A stretch of 64,000 bases of DNA, from positions 21,184,431-21,248,430 of the forward strand of contig VZSR01000520.1 of assembly GCA_013398615.1 (NCBI GenBank), given 5' to 3'. This stretch comes from Brachypodius melanocephalos (lineage: Eukaryota; Chordata; Aves; Passeriformes; Pycnonotidae). Of this stretch, positions 24,419 through 37,427 are shown one piece after another; position 1 is the stretch's first letter; every line of letters starts with the position of its first letter. The notes under the pieces are model-generated. The model ran no database searches, was not told the DNA's origin, and saw only the letters and a list, made by a program, of their open reading frames with translations. Position numbers and translations under genes: made by a program.

Positions 24419-26650
24419 GATGGTAAATGGATTAATGTAAATATCAGACATATTTTGGCCAGAGGAACATGAACAGCAAGAAGCGACAGTGGAAGAAGAC
24501 AGTGTTTATGCTTTACGTGTAATGCTGCCAAATCATCTGCTAGTTGCCCTTTCAATAACCTCTTTTTCTTCCACTTCTGCTAAAAATATCTCAAAAGCCC
24601 TCAGTGAAGCCATAATTTAACAAAATTCAATATCCTGTAAATAACAACAGGTTTAGGAGTCCTCAACCATGCCCTAGAAAAGCCAAAAGAACATGAACAA
24701 TCTACAGCATTTCTGTGAAAAGACTGTATTGTAATCCTTTGCCAGCCAGAATCAGCAGAGATTTTAAATCTTCTTCTGCAAACGTTAACCCCACAACTGA
24801 CAAATCTCAGGGGAGAATAGTTGAAGCTTTTCACTGACTTTATGAGCAGCTCAAACATTATTTTTCTCGGTTATCAACTGGTACACTAAAAATAAAGTGG
24901 CACCTTGGAGATTAATTTTATTTGAACACACACAGTTTTGTATGTAATGCTTAGATATTTGAAAGCTGATGGGAGAATCCCTTAACAGCAGATTGAAATA
25001 AAATAATGAGTAGAATGGGGTAAGACAGAGGGCAAAGGTTCAAGCCAGGACTCCATTCATTCTTGTCCTTTCTACAGAGGTCCAAAACACACCTCGAATT
25101 TCAATTACAGGTGCTATGTCAGGGTAGGGAAAGAATGCACTTATGCATTTTTGGTATTCAGATCAATATAATGAAATTCAAGCCTTTACACACGTAGTGG
25201 CATTTCTGCTTAATCAGCTTCAGCATTTTCTCACAGTGCCTACGGAGAGATTTTTGCAGCACCACAAAAAAAGCAAAAACATTAAAAAAATTTGCTATGG
25301 ACTGCAGTAGCTGAATTTTTTACAAGTTGTAACTCAAGATTACAGTGTTTCTACAAGCAATTATTCATTCCCATATAGCAAAGACATAATTTAGCACATG
25401 AGTTGTGAAAATTACTATAACCTTTGGTTTCAACAGCAATGCCTGAGTGATCTTCAAGATAGTTTTGCCTGGGCAAATATTAAAAAAAAAATTAAAAAGA
25501 ATAATCAGAAGAAAATTATGCCTTTTGTTTGTTGAGTTTCTCAGAAAAAATGCTCAAACCCCAGATATTTATTCTGTAGCTTGATGTAGGCATTGAAATT
25601 TTAGCACCACAGTCAGGTCTTTGATGTGCACAGATCTGTGCATTATCTTGGTCACCTAGACTGTGCAGGTAGCTGAACAGTTCATGTTGCAGGTGTGCAG
25701 AGTCCAAGACAGGTCAGAGCAGCCGACTTTGGTCTGCCAAGCTTGCTGACAGGAAACACAGTACAAATGTAGTGATTATTTTTCAATTTCTGTAAGAGTA
25801 GAGGCACTCTCGTCACACGGATCTAGAGCTACTCAGTGTGAATGAACACAAGCTGACTTCATGTAGAGGCAATCAGGACGTGTGTGCACCACAGCACTCC
25901 AGGTTCTGGTGGAGTTTGCTGTGTGAGATGCAGCATAGTAAAGAGACAGACACATTGCTACTCAACTCTAAGCTCCATGATCTCATAGGCTTCTGCCACC
26001 AAGACAATAAATCTTCTTGGAATGGGGGAGAGCAGCGTTGAACAGACTCTGAGCTGACCCTGTGTACACCAGACTGGGGTAGCTTTCTTATTGTGTTGCA
26101 TTTTCTTCTTATTCTGTTCTTGCCAAAGAGGGAACTGACTGCAAGGCTCTACTGTTGTGATGGTGGTGCTGGAGACTTCATCATTCTGGCTTGAAATATG
26201 TGGAAGATCCTTCTCTCCTGGAACCATGATTAAGCCAAGCCCTCTGACTCTGCAGTGGAGGGTACAGGGAAACAGCACAAGGCCTGGTTCACTACCTTCA
26301 AGGGAGACAAATCAGCATGGCTGAAACCTTCCAGAGGCTTTCATCCATCTTCTACCACACTTGCTTTGATGCTGATCAACCTTTTAGCAACTTTATCTGC
26401 TAAATTCTATCCTTGCTAAACCCAGTTTCATCCCATTTTCCATTCCTCTAATCTTTCCTTCAAAAATCTCTCTACAGCAGAAGTCTTCCACATGATGGAG
26501 GCTGGGCTTCTAGCTGCCTAAATTGCTTTATATTTGGCAACATTTGTCAGTCATTCCCCTCATCTTCTCTCAGCATATATATTTTATATTATTTTGCAGC
26601 AGTAGTATTGTCAGAACCCAGAGCATCCCTTTGGCTGCCCTGGGAGCTCA
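24419..26650. other. Single-copy non-coding stretch up to the assembly gap
   Basis: No gene or mobile element recognised. The 25.7-26.3 kb part is somewhat richer in G+C, with frames of 67 codons (plus) and 106 codons (minus, 25958-26278). Neither has a recognisable domain, and the minus one starts in low-complexity Asn/Lys sequence. Confidence 0.45.
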
Positions 26651-26750
26651 NNNNNNNNNNNNNNNNNNNNNNNNNNNNNNNNNNNNNNNNNNNNNNNNNN
26701 NNNNNNNNNNNNNNNNNNNNNNNNNNNNNNNNNNNNNNNNNNNNNNNNNN
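26651..26750. other. Assembly gap (100 N)
   Basis: Exactly 100 unknown bases. The round number suggests a fixed-size scaffold placeholder, so the true missing length is not known. Left flank ends GGGAGCTCA and right flank starts GGAGGGCAAA. No repeat is visible at either edge. Confidence 0.98.
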
Positions 26751-29700
26751 GGAGGGCAAAAGACTCTAAACCACCTGAATGTCGGAAAACCATAATCCAA
26801 CATAGTATCAGTACAGACACTTTGAATTCTTAAGTTTCCCCATCATACCTGGTGCTGTGGCTGATATTCACTAATCTGCAAGTACTCTAGCTCCAAAACA
26901 CATGCCAGATCTCAGCCTCTGGCTGACTGGATCCTAAACCTGTCATGGTCATGACACAGATAGCTACCAGAGGCAGCAGGTTCTCAATGTTCAGTAGCAC
27001 TCAAGCAGTATGTTGCATGGGTTCTGTGCTGTGAACATTATTTATAGTTCACTTGTGAATCAATTGTTTGCAGCATTTGCTGGAGGTGAGAAGGGTTTTC
27101 AACATTTAAAAGTAGATGTTGACAATAGGCCTGCCTGTTACCTTGCATACCTATACATGGGTGAGTGCCTACCACAGGGCTGTAGTTATTGCCATCTGAA
27201 GAGCAGCAAACAGCAGCATCAGAACTGTACTTGATCTGTTGATCACACCAGTGTCAAATATCAGAGTGAACATGAACTTCTATTTCTTTTCTCATCAAGT
27301 TTGGCCTTGTTATCACATACAACTGAATAACTGGCTTGTGGCTACTTTCTGTTTTGACCACTCTCCATCCACTCAGAAATGTGCTGAGAATGGCACCAAA
27401 CTCAAGAGTACCACAGGTGCCAAAACATGGTGGGAGGGAAGGGGAAAGCTCAACTTTGTTCAGCTTTCTGCACCAAATTTGACAAGTCATGTCATGACAA
27501 ATTTTAATTTTGACTCCTGAAATGTTTGTACTAAGTATTCTTCTTGTATAAAGTCCTCTAATCCACACAGATTTTTTTTTTTCCTGTAATGATGAAAATC
27601 TGGCAGCCTTACCAAAGATAGCAGAAATAATATAAAGTTGACTAGGTGTCAGAGAAAGGGATTCAAACAGATTCATATAGAATAATACACAAAAATATTT
27701 GTTTTCTGTATGTGTCTATCTAATGCTTGAAAACAGATTTTTTTTTCTAGCAGTCTATTAAGCAACTTAAAATTAATTTCTCAAAACACTTGACACTTTG
27801 AGGAGATGTGCAACTTCAAGGCCTTACAATAGTTAACAGGATTTCATTCATAGATAGCAAGGCCTGCCAATCCTGAAACAAATGAGGCACTTCACCACTT
27901 TATTCTTGTTTTTCAGCTCTGAGCATATAATGAACAAATTCTTTACATATTTTGATTTGACATAGGGTTGAAAAATATATTTGAATAACTTATGAGGCTT
28001 ACATTACGAAAAGACTATCACAAAGGCATCCTAAGGGTTTCTAAATTAGTCCTAACCTCTAGAAATACTTTCTAGCCCCCTAATTCATCCCAATGTGATT
28101 ATCTGTTTCTTTGGGAAATTTCAGGTTAGTAAGATATTTTTAAGGCTTATTTCTACATGAGGACACATTTTTGGATGAAGATAGAAATGTCTAAACTGGT
28201 TCTTTTTGTCACAATAAGTTATCATCACAAAAGCACTTTAGGGAAGAGTAAGTTCTAAGTAACACAGCCTAGGTTTGGGCTGAAATCAGCATGCTAATAA
28301 AAATCTCCAAATTGAGACTAATTAGACATGAATGGGATCATCCTTGCTTTGAGCAGAACCAAATTTTGACCCAGACTATGAAAAATCAATACCAGTTGTA
28401 GTTTCAGCCAGATGGACATTAGATGGATTAAATGGCTGAAAATATTCTCAGAGGAACTCTGAGGGGAGGGAATTAGGAGTTATCTTAATTTTTGTCTTCT
28501 AATTGTTTCAACAAAAACTGAAATTATTTGTTTCAGCAACCATTCTCTCCCCAGGTCCTCTTATTTCAGGAGAACACTGGAATGCTGTAAGTGTCAGGAC
28601 AGATAACACCTTCACATGTGTGCTGCTCGCTGACCTCAAACTACATGAATAAAAGGCCAAGAGAAACGTGGTGGAATAAGATGCAGTGTTTTAGTAAGGA
28701 ATACATGTTTTATATTTTTTGGCAGCATGCCACTCTGTTCAGAATTGAGGGACGGATTATTGTGGATTTGTTTTCTTTCAGGAATTAGGGCTGGCCTTGG
28801 CTTAGCTTCAGTACTGCAGAGGTATTAACTGCAATGCATTTCTGTCTTACAGCTTCATCCCATTTAGCCATTGTGACTTTGGAGTGACTTCCAAAGCAAT
28901 CCAATCAGAATGAGTTGGCAGATTAATGTTAACTTCCATGTCAGGACTGAAGGCAATGCAAAATGAAAATGCTAAAAGAAGAGGCATTGCACCAGCCATA
29001 CTGTAGCTAAAAATAAAACAGAACTGTCTCATGTGAGCTAATGAGCCTTTGTTTAATCTACAAATGGATAAAGCATTAGTAAACTGCCTTTCTGTGTATT
29101 AATGAATCTCAAATATTTATATAAAATTGATACCACATCCTCTGGACTGTCTTGCATTCATGTAAAATTTTGTATTATCACAGAAGTTTCCTTGGCAGGC
29201 TAACCTGAGCTAGTAAAAAATTTTGTATTGCAGTTCCTCAGTAACAATACTGCCAAGATTAGGAAATTCACTGTTTCACCTTTTGTCTGGGCAATGGTTC
29301 AAATTGTTCTTCTCTCCTTGCAAAAAAATCGGTATGGAGTATGTCCAGACATATTTTAAGGATGAGAGGCCAAGGGGGTAGTTTGAAACAGTATAAATTA
29401 CACACATCCCCAATATAATTTGAATATTTATTCTAATCCAAACATCCAAGATCAGTGATCAACAAAGCTCTTTGGCAGTACTGTATAACGACTGATTAGA
29501 GCCTGTATTGTCATATGCGACTCAAGGTTTTAGTCAAACGCATTCCACTCAATCCAATGACTTCATTTCCGTCACAGCCTCATCAACTCAATATACTAGC
29601 ATTACAATACTGATCAGTACTAACAGTTTTTATCTTCTCAGATCTGTAAACAAACTCCATGAGTTCTTAGTCATAATCAAATAAAATTGTTTGTTCTTCT

Positions 29701-30174
29701 TTGAATATTACAGATATTTTTGTTTTCACCATATCATTTTTTCAGCTTCATTGTTACCCATTTTCCTATATTTTAGAACACAATTTTAAAAACCTTGTCT
29801 TTGTGTCCTTCTCTGTACAGTTTTAATAACCCCTTGCTTTAATATGTAAACACACTTCTCTCAATTATGTATTTGCTCCAAGATTCAAATATGTTTTTTA
29901 CTCACAATAAAATGGAAATCTTGGTGTATTACTTTGCAGCCCTCTCATTTTCCTTCTTTTAAATTAGGAAATGCATGACAGAAAAAAACCCTAACAATGA
30001 AAGTGCCAGACAATAGGACTTTGGACAAATCAAACAAATTGCTCTGAAAATTTCTCCTACCCATATACTCATGCAGATGCTTTTTCAAAAGCAAACTGGC
30101 ACATTAAACAGCAAATAAACTGATAATAACATTTCTCTAGGACCTAACAGCTGTATTAAATATAGAGAAGCCCT
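26751..30174. other. Single-copy non-coding stretch
   Basis: No exon or repeat that I can support. Adjacent frames at 27010-27234 and 27239-27520 (plus) and a 140-codon minus frame at 27254-27676 overlap each other. None shows a domain, and they have no coherent splice sites. Confidence 0.45.
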
Positions 30175-31780
30175 ATGTAGTCAAGTGGATGGGCTGCAAG
30201 ATAGGAACTGGGAGAGTTAATTCCCCTCCACTGTAAGAGAAGATCAGGTTCAGGATCCCCTGAGGAACAAGGATATACAGAAACGTTTGGCACTCAATGA
30301 GATCCTGGAGTCTCGAGGGAACTGACTTGCCAAGTCACTCTCCAAGATATTTAAAATGTGATGGCAATCAGGTGAAGTCCCAGGTGACTTCAAAACCAGA
30401 AACATTATACTCATCTCTTAGGAGGACCCTGGGAACTACTAACCTGTCAGTCTTACCTTTGTGCCTGGGAAGGTCATGGAACAGCTCCTCCTAGAAGCCA
30501 TGCTAAGGCACTTGGAGAACAGGAAGGTGACTTGAAACAGCCAGCATACCTTCACCAAGGGCAAGTCCTGCTTGATCAATGTAGTGGCCTTCTATGACAA
30601 GGTGACACCATCAGTGGACAAGAAAAAGGCTATGGATCTATCATAGATATGGATATATTAATCTATCTGAACTTCTGTAGGGCTGTTGGAATTGTCCCCC
30701 ACAAAATCCTTCAGTCTAAATTGGAGAAGGAAGGATTTGATGGATGGACAGTGTGGTGGATGACAAATTGGTTGGACAGTCACAACCAGAGGGTAGCAGC
30801 CAATGACTCAGTGTCCCGATGGACATCAGCAACAAACTGTGTCCTCAAAGATCTGTACTGGGACCAGAGTTATTTAATGTCTTCATTAATGACAGAGGGA
30901 TGACAGATGACACCTGCAAAGCTTAGTGGTGCAGTTGACAGACTTAAAGGATAGGATGCCATCCACTGGGACCCGGACAAACTATAGAAAGGGCCCATGA
31001 GAATCTCATGAAGTTTAACAAGACCAAGTTCAAGATGATGGACCTGGGTCGAGGAAATCCCTCATATCAATAAAGGCTGGGGATGCACAGATGGAGATCA
31101 GCCCTGTCCAGAAGGGCTTGGGGGTGCTGCTGGTGAGAGGCTGGACATGATCCAGCCATGGGCACTCCCAGCCCAGAGAGTCAAGCGTGTCCTGGGCTGC
31201 ATCCAAAGCAGCGTGGGCAGCAGGGCCAGGGAGGGGATTCTGCCCCTCTGCTCTGCTGAGAGCCCACCTGGAACACTGCATCCAGCTCTGGATGCCAGCA
31301 CAGGAAGGACATGGACCTGCTGGAGTGACTCCAGAGGAGGCCACCAAGACGATCAGAGGGATGGAGCATCTCTCCTGTGAGGAAAGGCAGAGAAAATTGG
31401 GTTGTTCAGCCTGGAAAAGAGGCTATGTAAAGACCTTATGCAGCCTTCCAGTACCTGAAGGAAGCTTACAAGAAAGAGGGAGAGGAACTTTTTGCAAGGC
31501 CCTGGAGTGACAGGACAAGGGGCAGTGACTTTAAATTTAAGAAGGGTAGGTTTACAGCAGATATGAGTAAGAGGTTTTTACAGTGAGGATAGTTAAACAC
31601 AGGAACATGTTCCCCTGAGAAATTCTGGGTACCTCATACCTGTAAGTGTTTAAGGCTGAGCTGGATGGGACTCTGAGCAACCTTAGTGACAAGTGTCTCT
31701 GCCTATGGCAGGGAGCTGGGACTAGGTGACCTTTAAAGGGTCCCTTCAAACTCAAACTGTTCTGTGATTCTATAATAGGC
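30175..31780 (+). mobile_element. Longest CR1 LINE copy, with decayed reverse transcriptase region
   Basis: A 5'-truncated CR1 of about 1.6 kb covering most of the ORF2 reverse-transcriptase region, its C-terminus and the 3' UTR. In order it shows: GGACCCTGGGAACTACTAAC near 30423 (the 'EDPGNYRP' region), GGGCAAGTCCTGCTTGATCA near 30559 ('TKGKSCL'), and palm motif A at about 30661-30711, read as IYLNFCRAVGIVPHKIL. Next come 'GFDGWTVWW..NWLD' at about 30735-30775, a frameshifted PQG region near 30845, a deletion before the DD codons at 30906-30911, 'LSGAVD'-coding sequence near 30921, and a C-terminal thumb-like part at 31150-31520. The tail is GGGTCCCTTCAAACTCAAAC then TTCTGTGATTCTATAAT. The motif A catalytic Asp is Asn (30670-30672), the conserved Asp six residues later is Gly, and frameshifts and stops are frequent, so it is dead. 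The left edge is uncertain by some tens of bases. Confidence 0.95.
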
Positions 31781-32934
31781 ACACTAGAAAACAGAAAGAT
31801 AGACCTCCCCATACTTACCACGTGTAATTATTCAAATGAAAACAATCTAGGCTAATAATATTGTGAACAAAATGTCATCTGCAAATGTTAGTGACTTTTT
31901 CTAGAAGGTCAAAATGTGGAAAAAAAAAATTATAACTGCTGAATGTAAGACCAGTCAAATTTCAAGGAAAAAAGGCACTACATGCAGTTTTTAAATATGA
32001 ACTGTCAAATGCTTTTGCCCTACTTCCACTTTTGGCTGCTTTGATTCTTTCTTTTTTGCAGAGTAGACCTGTTTTACTCTGGATGTGGTTGCTGCTAGCT
32101 ATGGATTCACGTGGGATGTCAAGGTGGTAGATAGCTCCTCCTGCAGCATTTTGGCTGATGCCAGCAGAACTTGGACAGGCAGAGTGATGCAGTTCTTATA
32201 TAACACCCCAGGGTTAAAAGCTGAGTTTCCTCCCATTTCCAGCAGCACTCAGCTTACCTTTCTTGTTCTGCATTGGCACAGAGTACTGGATACCAAACTT
32301 GACTATGCTGAAGTACTGAATAATACCCATCTAATACTGAGGAACCTCAAATCTTCTTAATCTTTAGGTAATATGAGCTGGACTAAGCAATTCTATCTTT
32401 GGAATATTTCTCTGACTTTTTTTCAATTGCTTTTTCCTTTTCTCTAAATTTCACAAGCTATGTATAATGGTGATATTTATTGTGAAAAATTAGCTTATTC
32501 AAATGCCATACTTCATAGTATGTGTTCACAACTCAGACATCAGAATTATTACCAGCCTATGACACTGAAGTTTTATTTGTTTAGTGGAAATAATTTATTG
32601 GAAAACTTTTCTTTCCTCAACATAAAATAAAGAATAATGTATATAACACCCTCCATATGCCAAGTGTAATGTTGGAATGAGGAGTAGCACTTTCCCTAGA
32701 TAAATAATTTGCTTGCTTTCAAGGTTTTTAATGGACGATCATTGCTTCTACTATTAGCCTTTTGAATTTTGTAGGAATGTGCTGGTAACACAAATTAACA
32801 TGCATGTGGATTTGTGTTGTGTTCCATCAATAAAGGGACTGGTTTGCCAGTAAAAGTCAACCTCAGGCACCTCATGGGCCATCTTACCTACATGGTTGTG
32901 CAGTGCAAGGTGCCTGTGGTACGGTTCCTATATA
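31781..32934. other. Single-copy non-coding stretch
   Basis: No exon or mobile element recognised. A 91-codon frame at 32085-32360 lies in balanced sequence but has no recognisable domain. Confidence 0.45.
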
Positions 32935-33029
32935 AGGGGCTGTTAGCACAGAATAACTTACATTTGGTTTACAATTGGACTTGATATTTATAAAGGTCTT
33001 TTCCAACCTAAATGCCTGATTCTGTGATT
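32935..33029 (+). mobile_element. CR1 LINE 3' UTR remnant
   Basis: The last 60-90 bases of a CR1 element: ACAATTGGACTTGATATTTATAAAGG closely follows the CR1 'GGTTGGACT(C/T)GATGATCTTAAAGG' pattern. It continues into TCTTTTCCAACCTAAATG and ends in the tail GATTCTGTGATTA. Everything upstream is lost or was never inserted. The left boundary is a guess; the certain part is 32965-33029. Confidence 0.85.
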
Positions 33030-34825
33030 AAACTGAACTAGAACAGGAATCAACCCTGAATGAAATATCAAGAACATTCATAACTCACAGTGTAGTGTTT
33101 CTGTCAATGTTACATTTTTCCAGGTCAAATACAATCACATTCTCTCTGAAATTATCCCATTGTTTGGCAGATCAGTTTACATTGCAAGCAAAGGGTTTGC
33201 AGTAGGTCATTTAAATGATATAAGGGGAAAACAAAAAATAAAAGCGTCAATTTAGCTTTGGCAATAATACATGTTACAGATTCTTCCTATAGTCGTAATT
33301 TCTCCAAGAAAATTAAATTTTGCAAAATTAACTCCTGCATGCTCACAAAACCTGTTGTATTCTGACCAGGTCAAAACAGGGTAAAACATCCTTTGCTCCT
33401 GAAGGCCTCTGAACTAACTCCAAGCTTGCTCATACAGTTCTTCAGCACAATGCAAAGCTATAACTGTGACAGGGCTTTCAAAAAATATTTGAAAACAATA
33501 CAGTGGTTCTTCAGTTCTGCATCCAGACTAATGGGCCAGACTGTAAACCAGCTGGATTAACTCAGTTATGCCATGGCACTAAGGTCAGCTGTATTACTTA
33601 CCAATCCGGGTTGCCAACGCCTCCCATGACATAGTATGGAAATATAAAAATCATTTTGTTTTCTTAGGACAGAATCAAAAAGAAAATAATGTGTCAAACC
33701 CTAGATCAAAACCAAACTGTCAAATTCTGCAGCAAGAGAATGAAGATATCTCCCATAAGAACTTTCAGTTCATAATTTCATCTTGAAATGTGTTTTGCTT
33801 ATTCTCCCTCACTGGGAACTACAAAGCAATATGATAATACTAGTTCAGTTCATGTACATCAAAAGGTTGGTAGACCCACTAGAAAAACCCTGGAAACCAA
33901 ACAAACCAATCAAAACCCTGTCTAATTTCTGAACTGAAACTAAACATATAGGTTCTGAAACATAATATATTTAAGAAATTATTGTGTTTTTCCTGTCCTT
34001 TAAAGCATGTAGTAAACTAATAGTTAATCTGTTACCTATATAAAATATGGTACCTTTCTTTTTGTGCCTTCTCTTATGTACTGCCTGAACACCAGAGCTT
34101 AACTCCATTATTTGCTAAAATCTACTTCAGATTTACTCATCAAAGAAAACCAGGATGACAAGTAACATTGTTCAAAGATATCCCCTTTTCTTTCTTTGAC
34201 TAAAATGCTTTCCTTTTGAGAACTTACATATTAAATATTAATCCATGGAGAACAATAAAAAATTACAGTTAGAATTAAATGGAAATATTCCCAGAAGTAT
34301 AGCTAAAATGTATTCTATAAAAAAATCTAATATAACTAGATAGATAGCAATATAAATATAACTAATAAAGAGTAATTTCTTTGTGATGAAGAGGTAAATT
34401 GGACAAAATAGCTATGATTCTTGGCAGTATACACTGATTTATAGAAACTCATATTGTTTCAGCTTTCTAGTAATGTGATAATTCTTGGTACTATATCACT
34501 GACTTTTCTACTATCTTTCTTCTGTTGTGGTGGTGCAGTTTTTTTCAACTCTTTAAGTACTTTTGCTAGAGGGGGGACCTTTCCTGTAAAAGAATATGAT
34601 AACCCTTTACAGACCGGACATGGATAGGTAAGAGATGTCTGTGCTGATATATGTATGGCACATAAAACTCACCTCCAAGGCTTGCTCAGACAAGGAGGCA
34701 CATCTGTGGATTATTTGCATACAGACAGAATCACTCAGAAGATGTGGAGGCTGCCATACATGTTGCTGAATTCTATTTTCTGTTTGCAGATACTGTATAA
34801 ATGTGATATGAGCTTATGTCCATGA
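33030..34825. other. Single-copy non-coding stretch
   Basis: AT-rich, with A-rich tracts near 34255 and 34315. No gene or repeat is supported. Confidence 0.5.
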
Positions 34826-35468
34826 TATATAATTGAAGAGTAACTGTGCAGAAAAGCACTTGGGCATGCTGGTGGACACCAAGTTGAATTCAAGCCAGCA
34901 GCGTGCCCTTGCAGCAAAGAAGGCAGATGTTATCCTGGGCTGCATTAGGAAGGTTGCTGCCAGCAGGCTGAGTGAGCTGCTCCTGTCCCTCAACTCAGCA
35001 CAGGTGAGGCCACTTCCAGAGTATAGTGTCCAGTGTTGAGCTTCCCAGTAAAGAGAAAAACAGATATTCTGGAGAGAGTCCAGTGAAAGGATGACTCTTG
35101 AAGATGGCTAAGGGACTGGAGCAGCTCTCCTGTGAGGAAAGGCTGAGTGAGGAGGTACTGCCAGCCTGGAGAGCAGGTGCAGGGGGATAAATATGTAAAT
35201 ATCTGAAAGGATGGTGTAAAGAAGAGGGAGACAGACTATTTTCAGTGGCATCCAGTGGCAGGACCAGAGGCAATGGCCACAAATTGAAATACAGGAGGGT
35301 CTTTGTGAACATCGAGAACCACCAAGAACTGTCAGAGTTTGCCCAGAGAAATTATGAAGTCACCAATCTTGGAGACATTAAGGAATCATTTGAACACAGT
35401 CTTGGGCAATCATCCCTAAGTGAACCTGCCTGAGGTACCCTGTAATTTTGGGATTCAGTGATTTTGTG
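34826..35468 (+). mobile_element. CR1 LINE 3' fragment of a distinct subfamily
   Basis: The frame at 34833-35039 reads NCAEKHLGMLVDTKLNSSQQ, then ALAAKKADVILGCIRKVAAS, which matches the CR1 ORF2 region before the C-terminus. It then passes frameshifts, CTCCTGTGAGGAAAGGCTGAG near 35128, AGGACCAGAGGCAATGGCCA near 35261 (the 'DRTRGNG' region), and ends with the decayed tail GATTCAGTGATTTTGTG. It is 5' truncated. The ORF2 wording differs from the copies at 21484 and 30175, so it is a separate subfamily, and a heavily mutated one. Confidence 0.92.
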
Positions 35469-36654
35469 AACTCACAGTACACCTGAAAAATTATTTTTTG
35501 TAAGATATGATGTATGTTGTTTTGTGTTTACTCTGCACAGATAATTCTTATCTGTAATTGAGTTTAAAATATTGAAAATATTTATTATAGAATTCTGTAT
35601 GAATATCTGAAACACAGTACAGAGGGACCTTTTTATTTAGACTGAAATGTGTTTTAGTGTGCTATTAAGATTTTTTAAAATTCTTGAAAATTTGACTGAA
35701 TGCTTAATTCCCATTTTTACTGTAGTTACACCATGAGATAGCCTTCTAAAAACTCTTTGACTTGTATATACTTGATACAAGCATAACTTCACCCTTTCTG
35801 GTTTGTATTGAGATACACAACAGGAGTACTGCTAAACCTGACCACAGTCATTAATGACAACAATCATTAGTGAGAATTGGGATTATCTTTGTGACAGGAC
35901 CATCCATCCTTTGGGTATGGTCCAAATGTATTTACAAAATCAGGTGTAGATTAGAATAAGGTTTTTCTTTAAAATTCTCCTGTGTAAATGACATAAAAGT
36001 ACATTACATTGAACTTTGTAATGTAAAGAGTAGCAAAGTATTGTTATTCTATATACTGCTGGATCAAGCTGTCAATATTTTATGATGAAAGATTAATGGA
36101 TTTGTAATGTTGTATTAAAAATTGAAAATTCATGACATTCAGATCAATTCTGCCATATGAAGAATTATTCTTAACATGTGGATCATCTTTTTGCTCTAAA
36201 TGATAATTGTTTTCTTGCTCAACAATACATCTGGTACAACTTCCTTGCAGGAGAAAAAGTGGAGAAATATCAAAAACAGTATTTCTCCCCTTCATGCATG
36301 CCTGCAGTATCTAATGGTACTGTAGCAGTAATTTTCTCAAAAGTGGTTCATTACCAGCAGTTAACAATCCCTTCTGGCAATTAGTTAATTATCTTGCCTT
36401 TGACGACGGTGAAAGGAAATGGCTATCAAGGGCATTGTTTGCTCAATTAACCAAAAGCAGTAGACACAGTAATAATTGTAGAAGGAAATTCCTCCAAAAT
36501 ACAGCAATTTTGCTCAATTTTTCACATGAGCTGTGAAGTCTGATATGTTAAATTAAAGAAATCCAGAGGAGTTAACATTCAAGGGTGTGTGTGTGTGGTG
36601 TTGTTTGTTTGTTTTTCCAAACAAGTCTCAGGACAGGAATATTCTCCTGTAAAA
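35469..36654. other. Single-copy non-coding stretch with a short GT tract
   Basis: AT-rich. A short GTGTGTGTGTG run followed by GTTT repeats lies at 36583-36617. No exon or mobile element is recognised. Confidence 0.5.
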
Positions 36655-36945
36655 TGCCAGTTCCTGGGCTCTGCCAAGGTTCAGGGCATTTCCAGAGCTC
36701 TAACTAATGCAGCCATGAGCAGCTCTGGCTGGGATGGTCTCTGATATCGTGGGAGCTGGATGTAGCCCAGGGGATGATTCTGCTTGGCCAGCTGCCCTTT
36801 TCCCAGAAGAGCTGCCACGGCTTCCTCCACGTGGGCGGAAGGATGGATGGATGGATGGGGATGGACGCCTCCTACAGAGGGCACAGCAACACCTCCATAT
36901 GGCCAGGCAGAAAAGACAAGACAAAGCTGCTTTCTCTCCCTAGTT
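36655..36945. other. Unidentified GC-rich island with GGAT microsatellite
   Basis: About 290 bp clearly richer in G+C and CpG than its surroundings (CATATCGTGG-type, CCACGGC, CACGTGGGCGG, GGACGCC), with a GGAT repeat at 36838-36857 and an E-box-like CACGTG at 36828-36833. All strands are unusually open: 69 and 71 codons on plus, 67 and 74 on minus. I recognise no protein or transposon. It could be a fragment of an unlisted LTR, a small CpG island or promoter, or an old exon. Sharp edges against AT-rich DNA fit an insertion. Confidence 0.4.
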
Positions 36946-37427
36946 AAAAGATTGGCCAGTGTCTCTCAGTGCAATGTCTTTAGGCTTCAGCTACTCTGAT
37001 TTGTGTAAGATTTGTAATAAAAAAACCTCCCAAACCCCAAGCAACTCACCACTACAAAACTGTTGCTGGCTAAAAGCTCTTCAGTGAAAGATGGTATATT
37101 ATGAAATAATTTTTGAATAAAAAGAGATGCTTTTTATTCAAAGGATAGCTAACATAATTTATAATGTCTCATTTTCTTCAGAGGAAAAATTTATACTTTT
37201 TATATCTCATAATGCTAAACCAGTTATCTAATAGGAACCATAAGATGTACAAATTCAATGGCAAATCCTCGCCTTTTTCCCTATTTTTGGCTTTTTCTAT
37301 TGCCCCAAGCTGACTCCACTTTTCTTAGATGACCAAAATGCCACTGGAAGGTGGGGTGCTTTTCTTCCCATTTTATTTCCCTGTAGGAAATAAGAATTGA
37401 CACATTTATAAAGAAATCACAACTCTC
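36946..37427. other. Single-copy non-coding stretch
   Basis: AT-rich sequence with nothing recognised. Confidence 0.5.

Noticed and set aside
24331..24555. Minus frame with a Gly-Lys repeat
   Set aside because: Direct translation of the CCCTTT microsatellite.
26523..26820. Plus and minus frames crossing the N block
   Set aside because: They remain open only because N codons cannot be read as stops.
27254..27676. 140-codon minus frame
   Set aside because: Overlaps a 93-codon plus frame. No domain, no splice context and no codon bias visible.
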